DNA from: Vicinamibacteria bacterium
GTDB taxonomy: Bacteria > Acidobacteriota > Vicinamibacteria > Vicinamibacterales > UBA2999
DNA length: 11,559 bases
Assembly (NCBI GenBank): GCA_025938035.1
Contig: JAICQE010000146.1
Span: 1 to 11,559 of the forward strand
Reading direction: 5' to 3'
Shown here: positions 5,455-11,559 of the stretch, in pieces
Layout of the letters: every line of letters starts with the position of its first letter
How positions within the stretch are numbered: position 1 is the first letter of the stretch
The notes under the pieces: generated by a model
What the model saw: only the letters and a program-made list of their open reading frames with translations
Told to the model about the DNA's origin: nothing
The model's database searches: none
Translations under genes and position numbers: made by a program

Positions 5455-6780
5455 GTGCCGCAGGATCTGTCGCCCGAGCAATTCCTGCTCACCATCCTCT
5501 TCAAGCTCGCCGTCATGGCCGTCCTGGCGACGATGCTGGCGAGGTACCACCGTTTCCGGCACATCCTGATTTTCGAGCGCCGCGGATGGGTGGATCGCCT
5601 GGTGTTCATGGCGGCGCTCGGCGTCCCGCTCGCCGCCGGCGTCGCCTTCCGCGTGCAGTTGCGCTACTACGCCGCCGATCTGACGCTCGAAGGCGCCTTC
5701 CTGGCCGGCCTGATCGCGGGTCCGTATACCGGCGCACTGCTGGGCCTTCTCGTCAGCGTCCCGGCCGTGTTGAACCACGAATACATCGCGCTGCCGTTCG
5801 CCATCGGCTGCGGATTTGCCGGCGGGGGCCTCCGCGAAGCGTGCCCGAAGGAAACCATCTGGCAGTTCACGCCGTTCGTGTTCCTCGATCTGCCGAAGCA
5901 TCTGCGCAAGATGATTTGGAACCTCGAGCCAATGTGGCAGATCATCCTGCTCCTCGCTCCGTTTTCGCTCGAGATGCTTCGCCAGGTGCTCGGCATGCGC
6001 TTCGCCGGCAAGCTCTTCTACCTGTCGTCGATCACGCAGCTCGAGCCCGAGCGGCCGTGGATGATGATTCTCGTGGTACTGGCCACGGTGCTTTGCGTCG
6101 CTACACCGATCAAGATCTGGAACAGCGCCAGGGTCGAGCATCGGCTGCAGGAGCAGGAAAAGCTGCTGCTCGCGGCGAAGATCGAGTCGCTGAAGAGCCA
6201 GATCAACCCGCACTTTCTCTTCAATACGCTGACGTCGATCTCATCGCTCATTCGCGCCGAGCCGGACACCGCCCGCACGCTCATCATCCGTCTCTCCGCG
6301 CTGCTGCGGCGGCTGCTGCGCAGCCATCAGCACTTCGTCTCGCTGCGCGAAGAGCTCGAGGCGATCGACGAATACCTGGACATCGAAGTGATCCGCTTCG
6401 GGCCGAAGCTGAAAGTGATCAAGGACATCGACCCGGACACGCTCGACCTGATTGTGCCGAGCATGATTCTGCAGCCGCTGGTGGAGAATTCAATCAAGCA
6501 CGGCTTCTCGCGCAAGGTCGGCCCCGGCTCGATCACCATCCGCAGCCATCGCGAGAACGGCCGCGCGGTGATCGAGGTCGAAGACGACGGGATGGGATTC
6601 TTCACCGACGCGCTCGACCAGCCGATGTCGAGCGGCATCGGGCTGTCGAACGTACGGGAGCGCCTCCGCGTGATCTACGGCACCACATATCAACTGAAGC
6701 TCTCCAGCGAACCGGGCAAGGGGACGCTCGCGCGCATCGAGGTGCCGGAGCTGGCATTCGCGCATGAACAGCTCGCTTAA
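5455..6780 (+). CDS. LytS/YehU-type sensor histidine kinase
   Basis: The 441-residue protein has an N-terminal membrane part with about six hydrophobic segments between 9 and 218, including LAGLIAGPYTGALLGLL, which resembles the 5TMR-LYT sensor. A coiled linker (222-250) follows, then the His_kinase region with NPHFLFNTL (phosphoacceptor H253). The HATPase domain shows its N-box QPLVENSIKHG (N345), DDGMG (378-381) and GIGLSNVRERL (394-404). This is the LytS/YehU family, which signals to LytTR regulators. The start GTG 5455 is chosen because the TACAAT box lies 6 bases upstream; ATG 5447 is in another frame. Its last 17 bases overlap the regulator gene, so the two are co-translated. The sensed signal is unknown. 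Confidence 0.93.
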   Translation: MPQDLSPEQFLLTILFKLAVMAVLATMLARYHRFRHILIFERRGWVDRLVFMAALGVPLAAGVAFRVQLRYYAADLTLEGAFLAGLIAGPYTGALLGLLVSVPAVLNHEYIALPFAIGCGFAGGGLREACPKETIWQFTPFVFLDLPKHLRKMIWNLEPMWQIILLLAPFSLEMLRQVLGMRFAGKLFYLSSITQLEPERPWMMILVVLATVLCVATPIKIWNSARVEHRLQEQEKLLLAAKIESLKSQINPHFLFNTLTSISSLIRAEPDTARTLIIRLSALLRRLLRSHQHFVSLREELEAIDEYLDIEVIRFGPKLKVIKDIDPDTLDLIVPSMILQPLVENSIKHGFSRKVGPGSITIRSHRENGRAVIEVEDDGMGFFTDALDQPMSSGIGLSNVRERLRVIYGTTYQLKLSSEPGKGTLARIEVPELAFAHEQLA

Positions 6781-7561
6781 GGTTCTCGTCGTCGACGACG
6801 AGCAGCTCGCGCGCGACGAGCTCTGCTACCAGCTTCAGCGTATCGATGAGGTCGAAGTGGTCGCTCAGGCCGGCAACGGCCTGGACGCGCTCTCCGCCGT
6901 CGACCAGTGCGAGCCCGACCTCGTCTTCCTGGACGTCCAGATGCCGGGACTGACGGGCTTCGAGGTGGCCAGGCGTCTGTTGACCCGCGGCGACGAGGCG
7001 CCGGCCATGGTGTTCGTCACGGCGTTCGATCAGCACGCCATCGAGGCCTTCGAGGTCAACGCGGTGGACTACCTGCTCAAGCCGGTCGAACCGGGACGTC
7101 TCGAACAGGCCGTGGACCGGGCCCGGCGGCGCATCGACGGCGGGCGGCCGGGGGCCGGGGCGGGAGCGGGGTTAAACGATCAACTCGAACAGATCGTCAA
7201 AATGATGGCTGGGCGGCAGGTGCGCCGGGACCAGGTCGCCATCAAGGTCGGGGAACGGTTCATGCTGGTTCAGGCGGAAGAAATCATCTTCGCCTCCCTG
7301 GCCGACGAGTCGATTAACATAGTGACAGGGCAGGTGGCGGGAACGTCCAACTACAGGACCCTGGACGACTTACAGGCACGGCTCGATCCCGAGGTGTTCT
7401 GGCGCGTGCACCGGTCGCATCTGGTCAACATCAACAAGATTAAGGAGATCGTCCCTTGGTTCAGCCGGAATTACATCCTTCGGATGAAGGACGCGAAGGG
7501 GACGGAGATCCCGGTCAGCCGCGCACAGACGAAACGGCTGCGGGAATACCTGAAGCTCTGA
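6764..7561 (+). CDS. LytTR-family response regulator
   Basis: The 265-residue protein has a receiver domain (about 5-120) with acidic pocket D11/D12, phosphoacceptor D57 in FLDVQMPG, T86 in VFVTAFD and K106 in DYLLKPVE. A Gly/Ala/Pro-rich linker (about 125-140) follows. The C-terminal LytTR domain (about 155-265) includes FMLVQAEEIIFASL, FWRVHRSHLVNINKIKEI and the IPVSRAQTKRLREYL end. LytTR proteins bind direct repeats upstream of target promoters. The ATG overlaps the end of the kinase gene by 17 bases, so this is its cognate partner. Targets cannot be read from sequence, but signal peptidase I is the next gene and may be co-transcribed. Confidence 0.95.
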   Translation: MNSSLKVLVVDDEQLARDELCYQLQRIDEVEVVAQAGNGLDALSAVDQCEPDLVFLDVQMPGLTGFEVARRLLTRGDEAPAMVFVTAFDQHAIEAFEVNAVDYLLKPVEPGRLEQAVDRARRRIDGGRPGAGAGAGLNDQLEQIVKMMAGRQVRRDQVAIKVGERFMLVQAEEIIFASLADESINIVTGQVAGTSNYRTLDDLQARLDPEVFWRVHRSHLVNINKIKEIVPWFSRNYILRMKDAKGTEIPVSRAQTKRLREYLKL

Positions 7562-7764
7562 CAGCGCCCTTCGCCTCCGCCGATGGACTGCGGCGGGACG
7601 AGCCGGAGGCCGACAGCGGCGAACGCGAGCTGCGTGCGGAGGCGACTGAGGGCGAACCCGCAGTACCTGCGTCGGAGCCTCTGACCCGAACCGACCTCCG
7701 CTCCGAGCTGGATCACCAGCGCGACGTCGTCATTCACCGGCTGAACGTCTGGAAGGACGAGCTC

Positions 7765-8259
7765 GTGGCGTGGTTCAAGACGCTCGCGTCGGCGGCTGTG
7801 TACGCGACGCTGATCGTCACCTTCGGCTTCCAGGTGGCCCGCGTCGAAGGTCAGAGCATGGCGCCGACGCTCGAGGATCAGGATCGGTTGATCGTCAACA
7901 AACTGGTCTACCGGATGGGCGAGCCGCGGCGCGGCGACATCGTGATGCTCTACTACCCCATCAACCCGGATAAGTCGTTCGTGAAGCGGGTGATCGGCGA
8001 AGAAGGCGACGAGGTGCAGATCGTCGACGGCCAGGTGTACGTCAACGGCGCGCCCATCCCCGATGACTTCGTCCCGGAGGAATACCGCAGCCACGACGAC
8101 TGGGGGCCGGAACGGATTCCAGACGGGTACTACTTCGTGATGGGCGACCATCGGAACAACAGCTCCGACAGCCGGCACTGGAAGTTCGTCCCGAAGAAAT
8201 ACATCATCGGCAAGGTCCAGCTCCGCTGGTGGCCGATTCCGCACGCCCGGGTTTTCTAA
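7765..8259 (+). CDS. lepB: Signal peptidase I
   Basis: This is a type I (S26A) leader peptidase that removes signal peptides on the outer face of the cytoplasmic membrane. From GTG 7765 it has 164 residues: one transmembrane helix (about 6-23), the Ser motif GQSMAPTL (nucleophile S31), the Lys motif SFVKRVIG (general base K74), and the C-terminal box GDHRNNSSDSR (127-137). GTG 7765 is preferred because AAGGA lies 7 bases upstream and the N terminus then has normal SPase form. The same frame is open back to TTG 7456, which would overlap the LytTR gene by 106 bases and add about 103 acidic residues. No ATG, GTG or TTG lies between 7562 and 7765, so a longer form would need an unusual start. Confidence 0.92.
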   Translation: MAWFKTLASAAVYATLIVTFGFQVARVEGQSMAPTLEDQDRLIVNKLVYRMGEPRRGDIVMLYYPINPDKSFVKRVIGEEGDEVQIVDGQVYVNGAPIPDDFVPEEYRSHDDWGPERIPDGYYFVMGDHRNNSSDSRHWKFVPKKYIIGKVQLRWWPIPHARVF

Positions 8260-8277
8260 CGCATCCCCGGGCGTGTA

Positions 8278-8401
8278 ATTCAAAATGCAAAATGCAAGAT
8301 GCAAACTGAAAGGCGTTCGCAGCATCGGTGTGAACCCGGCATGGCTTACCCCGTTTCTGCGTACAACGTCATGTTTGCATTTTGAATTTTGCATTTTGCA
8401 T
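8278..8401. repeat. Facing arrays of 7-bp units (TTTGCAT), 4 copies per arm, 68-base spacer
   Basis: The left arm has four copies of the reverse-complement unit ATGCAAA (8278-8305; first copy ATTCAAA, third ATGCAAG). The right arm has four copies of TTTGCAT (8374-8401; second copy TTTGAAT). Pairing leaves about three mismatches over 28 bp. The AT-rich arms contrast sharply with the GC-rich surroundings. The structure fills the lepB to CDF interval, starts 18 bases after the lepB stop, and its last T is the first base of the likely TTG start of the CDF gene. Confidence 0.95.
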
Positions 8402-9288
8402 TGACCACCGATAGATATCGAGAAGTCACCCGCGTCCTCTGGCGCGTTCTCTTCCTCAATCTCGGCGTCGCCGTCGCGAAAATCGCGCTGGGGTATGCGA
8501 CCGGCGCGGTCTCGATCCTCTCCGACGGCTTTCACTCGCTGACGGATTCTGCGTCGAACGTCGTCGCGCTCGTCGGCGTGTCGGCGGCGCGCCGGCCGCC
8601 CGACGCGGATCATCCGTACGGACACCGTAAATACGAAACGATGGCGTCGCTCGCCATCCTGATCTTCCTTGTCGTGGTGCTCGTACAGGTCGTCTCGGCA
8701 TCGATCGATCGCCTCATGAACGGCGGCACGCCGCGTGTGTTTCCCGAAGGCATCGCGCTGATGACGGTGACGTTGATCATCAACATCGGCGTCGTCCGGT
8801 ACGAGCTCGGGCAGGGCCGCCGCCTGCACAGCGAGGTCCTGCGCGCGGACGCCAAACACACGCGGGCGGACGTGCTGACGTCGGTTGCCGTCCTCGGCGC
8901 GCTGGTGGGCGTCTGGTGGGGCTACCCGATCCTGGATCCGCTGGCGGCGGTGCTCGTCGCCGGTTTCATCGGCCACGCCTGCTGGAGCATCGCGCAGGAA
9001 GCGTCTGGCATCCTCGCGGATCACATTGTGATTCCCGAAGCGGACGTACGGGAGGTGGTTCAGTCCGTTCCGGAGGTGCTCGGCTGCGAGAAGATCCGGA
9101 CGCGCGGCTCCGCGGACTACGCGTTCCTGGACCTGCATCTGTGGCTCGACGGCTCGACGCCGCTGCAGTCCGCGCATTCGATCTCACACATCGTCAAGGA
9201 CAGGCTGATGGCGAAATTCCCTCAGCTGGCGGACGTCATCATCCACATCGAGCCGCCGCCTCTCAGGTTGCCTGGGTTGCCCGAGTAG
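8401..9288 (+). CDS. Cation diffusion facilitator (CDF) family metal exporter
   Basis: The 295-residue protein has six transmembrane segments (near 13-31, 33-60, 83-102, 116-135, 158-176 and 181-198) and a cytoplasmic C-terminal domain (about 210-286). That domain ends with IIHIEP, the normal fold of CDF antiporters that export divalent metals in exchange for protons. The transport site pairs H45xxxD49 in SDGFHSLTD (TM2) with H153xxxD157 in KHTRAD (TM5). A HxxxD motif in TM2 favours zinc-type members over DxxxD Fe/Mn types. DHPYGHRKYE (70-79) is a family signature. TTG 8401 is taken as the start, and TTG 8389 four codons upstream lies inside the repeat arm. The last codons (RLPGLPE) and the TAG fall in the left arm of the 9-bp array. 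Confidence 0.9.
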   Translation: MTTDRYREVTRVLWRVLFLNLGVAVAKIALGYATGAVSILSDGFHSLTDSASNVVALVGVSAARRPPDADHPYGHRKYETMASLAILIFLVVVLVQVVSASIDRLMNGGTPRVFPEGIALMTVTLIINIGVVRYELGQGRRLHSEVLRADAKHTRADVLTSVAVLGALVGVWWGYPILDPLAAVLVAGFIGHACWSIAQEASGILADHIVIPEADVREVVQSVPEVLGCEKIRTRGSADYAFLDLHLWLDGSTPLQSAHSISHIVKDRLMAKFPQLADVIIHIEPPPLRLPGLPE

Positions 9289-9356
9289 CCTGGGTAAAAA
9301 CGCAGGCAACCGCGGCAACTCAGTTAACCCAGGCCACCCAGGCCACCCAGGCCACC
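9266..9356. repeat. Facing arrays of 9-bp units (GGTTGCCTG / CAGGCCACC)
   Basis: The left arm has three units (9266-9292: GGTTGCCTG, GGTTGCCCG, AGTAGCCTG) plus GGTAA. After AAACG, the right arm has six contiguous reverse-complement units (9303-9356), of which the last three are exact CAGGCCACC. The first right unit, CAGGCAACC, is the exact complement of the first left unit. Several pairing registers are possible. The CDF stop codon (9286-9288) lies in the third left unit, so the array has extended into coding sequence. Confidence 0.93.
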
Positions 9357-9374
9357 CAATCGGCATTCCGATTG
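9357..9374. repeat. Small hairpin between the 9-bp array and the holin-like gene
   Basis: CAATCGG (9357-9363) and CCGATTG (9368-9374) form a perfect 7-bp stem with a CATT loop, directly after the array and 14 bases before the ATG of the next gene. There is no T-run. It could be an attenuating hairpin or an operator. The short interval to the ATG has no Shine-Dalgarno. Confidence 0.5.
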
Positions 9375-9388
9375 CTGCGTACACCGGT

Positions 9389-9802
9389 ATGGATCCAGAA
9401 GTGGTACGTCCTGAGACGATCGGCGGGCTGATCCGTGGAATTCTGACTGACCTGCGGACGCTGATTCGGGAGGAGATTGCGCTCGCGCGCGTCGAAATCC
9501 GCGAACAGGCGGGACGCGCCCGCGCCGCAGCGCTGAGCTTCGGATTGGCGGCGGGAGCGCTGCTCTTCGGCGTGGCGTTTCTGCTGGTGGCAGCGGCCAC
9601 AGCCATCGCCGAGCTGCTCGGCTGGCCGGTGTGGGCGGGCTTCCTGGCGATCGCCGTCCTGCTGGCGCTGGTCGGGTTCGTGTCGCTTTCGTCGGGCCGC
9701 CGGCAGCTGCGGAGGTTTCACGCCGTTCCGCCGCAAACCGTTACGACATTGAAGGAGAATTCCGAATGGATCGCGAAGCGGCTGTCCTCCGCGCAGAAAT
9801 GA
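9389..9802 (+). CDS. Membrane protein of the putative actinobacterial holin-X / phage holin 3_6 (DUF1469) family
   Basis: The 137-residue protein has the DUF1469 layout: an N-terminal amphipathic helix LRTLIREEIALARVEIREQ (about 22-40), two transmembrane helices (about 48-76 and 80-101), then a short basic cytoplasmic tail. Despite the family name such proteins are common chromosomal genes with no lysis role. They are often next to DUF3618 genes, as here, and are thought to be envelope or stress-associated. No lysin or other phage gene is nearby. The ATG 9389 is the first in-frame start after the array, and GTG 9401 is an alternative. The 3' end overlaps the DUF3618 gene by 37 bases, indicating co-expression. 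Confidence 0.85.
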   Translation: MDPEVVRPETIGGLIRGILTDLRTLIREEIALARVEIREQAGRARAAALSFGLAAGALLFGVAFLLVAAATAIAELLGWPVWAGFLAIAVLLALVGFVSLSSGRRQLRRFHAVPPQTVTTLKENSEWIAKRLSSAQK

Positions 9803-10038
9803 GCCGGACGCGCGCCGAGCTCGACGACAAGCTGACGGCGCTGCACGCGAAGGTCAGCGACCTGACGCCGCGACGGCTCACCGAGCGCTACCTGCCGGAG
9901 TACTTCTTCGATCGCGTGGTCGGCGGAATCCTCACGGTCGTCGGCCTGAAGATGGCCTGGTCGCAATACCGTCAGATCAAACACCGCCGCGAACGGCCGC
10001 AGCAGCGCGAGCTCAACGGCTACGGCCGCTGGCATTAG
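9766..10038 (+). CDS. Small DUF3618-type membrane protein
   Basis: The 90-residue protein matches the DUF3618 pattern: an N-terminal helix with AEMSRTRAELDDKLTALHAKV (about 10-30), a short linker, and one hydrophobic segment (about 50-65, VVGGILTVVGLKMAW), ending in a very basic tail. Its function is unknown. The ATG 9766 is chosen over the longer open frame because AAGGAG (9752-9757) sits 8 bases upstream and the family motif starts right after it. It overlaps the preceding holin-like gene by 37 bases in another frame, a common pairing. No other partner is seen, and the gene is followed by the double-hairpin element. Confidence 0.82.
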   Translation: MDREAAVLRAEMSRTRAELDDKLTALHAKVSDLTPRRLTERYLPEYFFDRVVGGILTVVGLKMAWSQYRQIKHRRERPQQRELNGYGRWH

Positions 10039-10040
10039 CG

Positions 10041-10115
10041 GCGGATTTCACTTCCGTGGCGCGAACCTTGCGGGTTCGCGAGGCGAGCCTGCAAGGCTCG
10101 CCCCACGAAATCCGC
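10041..10115. repeat. BIME-like structure: two inverted REP-like hairpins within an outer stem
   Basis: GCGGATTT (10041-10048) pairs with AAATCCGC (10108-10115), and CGTGG (10055-10059) pairs with CCACG (10103-10107). Inside are hairpin 1 (10060-10067 with 10073-10080, loop TTGCG) and hairpin 2 (10082-10089 with 10095-10102, loop TGCAA, which is TTGCA on the minus strand). Each strand then reads CGTGG + 8-bp stem + TTGC[GA] loop + stem, so the two hairpins are inverted copies of one unit. It sits between convergent genes and may also stop transcription from both sides. Confidence 0.85.
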
Positions 10116-10157
10116 GCTCGGCGCATTTGAAAATGCGATAGCGACGAGCCGCTTCGT

Positions 10158-10787
10158 TTACGACACGATGCGATGTTCGTACGCGAAGCGGACGAGTTCC
10201 GCGGTCGAGCGGACCTGCAGCTGCTGCATGACCCGGTATTTGATCGCCTCCACCGACCGCGTCGTCAGACTGAGCGCTGCGGCAATCTCCTTCGCGCGCT
10301 GCCCGCGCACGACCAGCCGCAGAACGTCTAGTTGCCGCTCCGTGAGCGCGGTGGTGCCGGGAACCACGCCCTGCACCATCAACAGCACGGTCGGTTTGAT
10401 GATCTGCGGCGACAGGTAGGTCCTGCCCGCGATCACGAGCTGAAGCGCTTCCTCCAACTCACGCCCGCTCGACTCCTTGAGCACGAACGCCGACGCTCCC
10501 ATCTTGAGCGCTTCGACCGCCAGGCACGGGTCGGCGTGCATCGTCAGCACCACAGCCTTGAAGGGGATCTTGCGCGCCTTCAGTCGCTGCAAGACCTCGA
10601 GGCCGCTGACGTGCGGGATCGACAGGTCCAGCAGCAGCACATCCGGGCAAAGCCGCCCGACCTCCTCGACGACGCCGCGGCCATCGGTCAACGTGCCGAC
10701 GATCTCGTAGCGGCGGCCGAGCAGCTTGACGAGCGCCTCGATGACGATCTCGTGATCCTCGACGATCAGCATCCGTGGTCGGTCCAT
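10158..10787 (-). CDS. NarL/FixJ-family response regulator
   Basis: The 209-residue protein has a receiver domain (about 5-120) with E10/D11 in the acidic pocket, phosphoacceptor D54 in LLLDLSIP, T82 in VVLTMHA and K104 in FVLKES. A LuxR-type helix-turn-helix follows (about 144-200: LTERQLDVLRLVVRGQRAKEIAAALSLTTRSVEAIKYRVMQQL). By family it dimerises and activates transcription when phosphorylated. No histidine kinase gene lies next to it here, and the divergent neighbour is a stand-alone receiver. The ATG at 10785-10787 has only a GGGG run upstream on the minus strand. The 3' end faces the BIME-like element. Confidence 0.95.
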   Translation of the reverse strand: MDRPRMLIVEDHEIVIEALVKLLGRRYEIVGTLTDGRGVVEEVGRLCPDVLLLDLSIPHVSGLEVLQRLKARKIPFKAVVLTMHADPCLAVEALKMGASAFVLKESSGRELEEALQLVIAGRTYLSPQIIKPTVLLMVQGVVPGTTALTERQLDVLRLVVRGQRAKEIAAALSLTTRSVEAIKYRVMQQLQVRSTAELVRFAYEHRIVS

Positions 10788-11087
10788 GGCGGCCCCATCA
10801 GATTTGGGTCCCCGGCGGTCTCGTCCGTCGGACGAGCGGGCGAAGGCCTCGTCTGTTCACGCATTAAATGACGGCATCCTCGCGAACTCTGCACCCGCCC
10901 CGGCAGCTGATCAAGCTGGCAGTTGTTCCGGCAGTACGCCTGTCAGATCTACGAGGGTTTGGCGTGGCGGTCGACACATGTCGTTGCCACCCACTGCCGA
11001 TGGTGCGCGCACCGCATTCGCTCGGTCGCCAAGGCGACAAAACCCGCGAAAAACGCCCCGGCATTCTTCCTGCTACCGGTATGACCA
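10788..11087. promoter_or_regulatory. 300-base divergent intergenic region
   Basis: This lies between the starts of the NarL-type regulator (minus) and the receiver protein (plus), so it should hold both promoters. I see an inverted repeat TCGTCCG-T-CGGACGA (10821-10835) and a shorter CGACA-N2-TGTCG around 10970, either of which could be an operator. No confident -35/-10 pair is found in either direction. The small open frames here have no recognisable protein features and look random. Confidence 0.4.
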
Positions 11088-11486
11088 ATGGTTCCCGCGC
11101 GAGTGCTCGTGGCCGATGACGACGCGGACATGCTTGCCGCGGTGGGAGACGCGTTGGCCAGCCTGGGGTTCGACGTGCGGAGCGTGGACAGCGGAGCCGG
11201 CCTGATCGATTGCCTCGCGACCGATGGTCCGTTCGATCTCCTCGTCACCGATATTTCGATGCCGTGGATGGACAGTCTGAAGACGCTCCGCTCGATTCGC
11301 ACCGCCGGCGTGACGACTCCGGTCATCGTGATCACGGCGCTGACCGACGCGCAGATTCCGAACCGCGTGCAGGCGCTTGGCGCGAACACGATCCTCCTCC
11401 GCAAGCCGTTCGACCTCGACGAGCTCGCCGCAGCCGCGCAGCGGATGACGGCCGGCAGCCCGGCGGGTCCCGAGCAGCAGCGGTAA
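11088..11486 (+). CDS. Stand-alone receiver-domain protein (CheY-like)
   Basis: The 132-residue protein is one receiver domain. The acidic pocket is D10/D11/D12 in VADDDADM, the phosphoacceptor is D55 in LLVTDISMP, the Thr is T83 in VIVITAL, and the Lys is K106 in ILLRKPFD. A short tail ends at TAA 11484-11486. There is no output domain, so it may act by protein contact or phosphotransfer. The usual PGMDG loop after the phosphoacceptor reads PWMDS here. The chosen ATG lacks a clear Shine-Dalgarno. ATG 11081 upstream is in another frame. Its cognate kinase is not in the window and may lie further downstream. Confidence 0.9.
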   Translation: MVPARVLVADDDADMLAAVGDALASLGFDVRSVDSGAGLIDCLATDGPFDLLVTDISMPWMDSLKTLRSIRTAGVTTPVIVITALTDAQIPNRVQALGANTILLRKPFDLDELAAAAQRMTAGSPAGPEQQR

Positions 11487-11559
11487 GAGGGACTCTCGCG
11501 CCGCGAGCCATTCGCCGTGGCGGGAACAGCGGGTTGCGATGGCCGTTTTGCCCTTTCCA
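11487..11559. other. Right end of window, no feature seen
   Basis: Seventy-three bases follow the receiver gene stop. No start codon with a convincing ribosome-binding site, hairpin with T-run or repeat is evident. Confidence 0.5.

Noticed and set aside
4842..6767. 641-codon plus-strand open frame
   Set aside because: It runs antisense to nuoI, through the heptamer array, and out of frame over the kinase gene. It is very Arg/Ala-rich with no family motif, a high-GC shadow.
7471..9177. 568-codon minus-strand open frame
   Set aside because: It is antisense to signal peptidase I and the CDF gene, both with complete catalytic or transport motifs. Part of it is the AT-rich array read as protein.
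92..9356. Short-unit arrays considered as CRISPR
   Set aside because: Units are 7-9 bp and contiguous, without unique spacers of constant length, and no cas gene is nearby.
9389..10038. Holin-like gene considered as evidence of a prophage
   Set aside because: The holin 3_6/DUF1469 and DUF3618 pair is a common chromosomal arrangement, and no lysin, structural or integrase gene is present.
10041..10115. 75-base folded element considered as a tRNA
   Set aside because: It has only two internal hairpins and no anticodon arm, TPsiC arm in the right place or CCA end. The hairpins are inverted copies of each other.
10868..11119. 83-codon plus-strand frame in the divergent intergenic region
   Set aside because: There is no ribosome-binding site and no hydrophobic or motif structure. 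It overlaps the start of the receiver gene out of frame.

Overview
This window is GC-rich bacterial chromosome with densely packed genes, frequent 4-base overlaps, GTG and TTG starts, and no transposase, integrase, phage structural gene, rRNA or tRNA. The gene mix and the many heterogeneous short intergenic repeats suggest a soil or sediment Acidobacteriota, perhaps Vicinamibacteria-like. That placement is an inference from style and content, not from a marker gene.

Layout. Bases 1-91 hold the last codons of an unidentified gene with an AT-hook-like tail. Bases 92-170 are a 9-bp satellite that fills the whole gap up to a DinB-family gene (171-668). Six minus-strand genes follow. Read in transcription order from 5336 down to 703, they are a NuoI-type two-[4Fe-4S] subunit, a calcineurin-like phosphoesterase (4-base overlap), a PmtA/UbiE-like SAM methyltransferase, a polytopic membrane protein, a PHP-domain membrane-anchored protein (4-base GTGA overlap), and an ankyrin-repeat lipoprotein (3-base gap). 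At 5337-5454 an inverted heptamer array separates nuoI from a divergent LytS-type histidine kinase. The kinase gene overlaps its LytTR response regulator. Downstream on the plus strand are signal peptidase I, a CDF metal transporter, a holin-3_6/DUF1469-type membrane protein and a small DUF3618-type membrane protein. The right end has a NarL/FixJ regulator (minus) divergent from a stand-alone receiver protein (plus), separated by 300 bases.

The most unusual content is intergenic. Four junctions (92-170, 5348-5441, 8278-8401, 9266-9356) carry arrays of 7- or 9-bp units. Three of these are arranged as facing inverted arms. Their unit sequences are unrelated, but their architecture is shared, and they run up to or across start and stop codons. 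The 5348-5441 array is flanked on both outer edges by a -10-like hexamer exactly 6 bases before a start codon, so both divergent genes look leaderless. Separately, three REP-like palindromes occur: at 665-706, at 3180-3208 (inside a coding region), and a 75-base double-hairpin BIME-like structure at 10041-10115.

Functionally, the kinase/LytTR pair is a standard membrane-stress or wall-type two-component system by family, and signal peptidase I directly follows it. The nuoI gene stands apart from any other complex I gene in this window and is coupled to a phosphoesterase. No single gene cassette here looks like a new defence or biosynthetic system. The repeat families are the part worth a second look.
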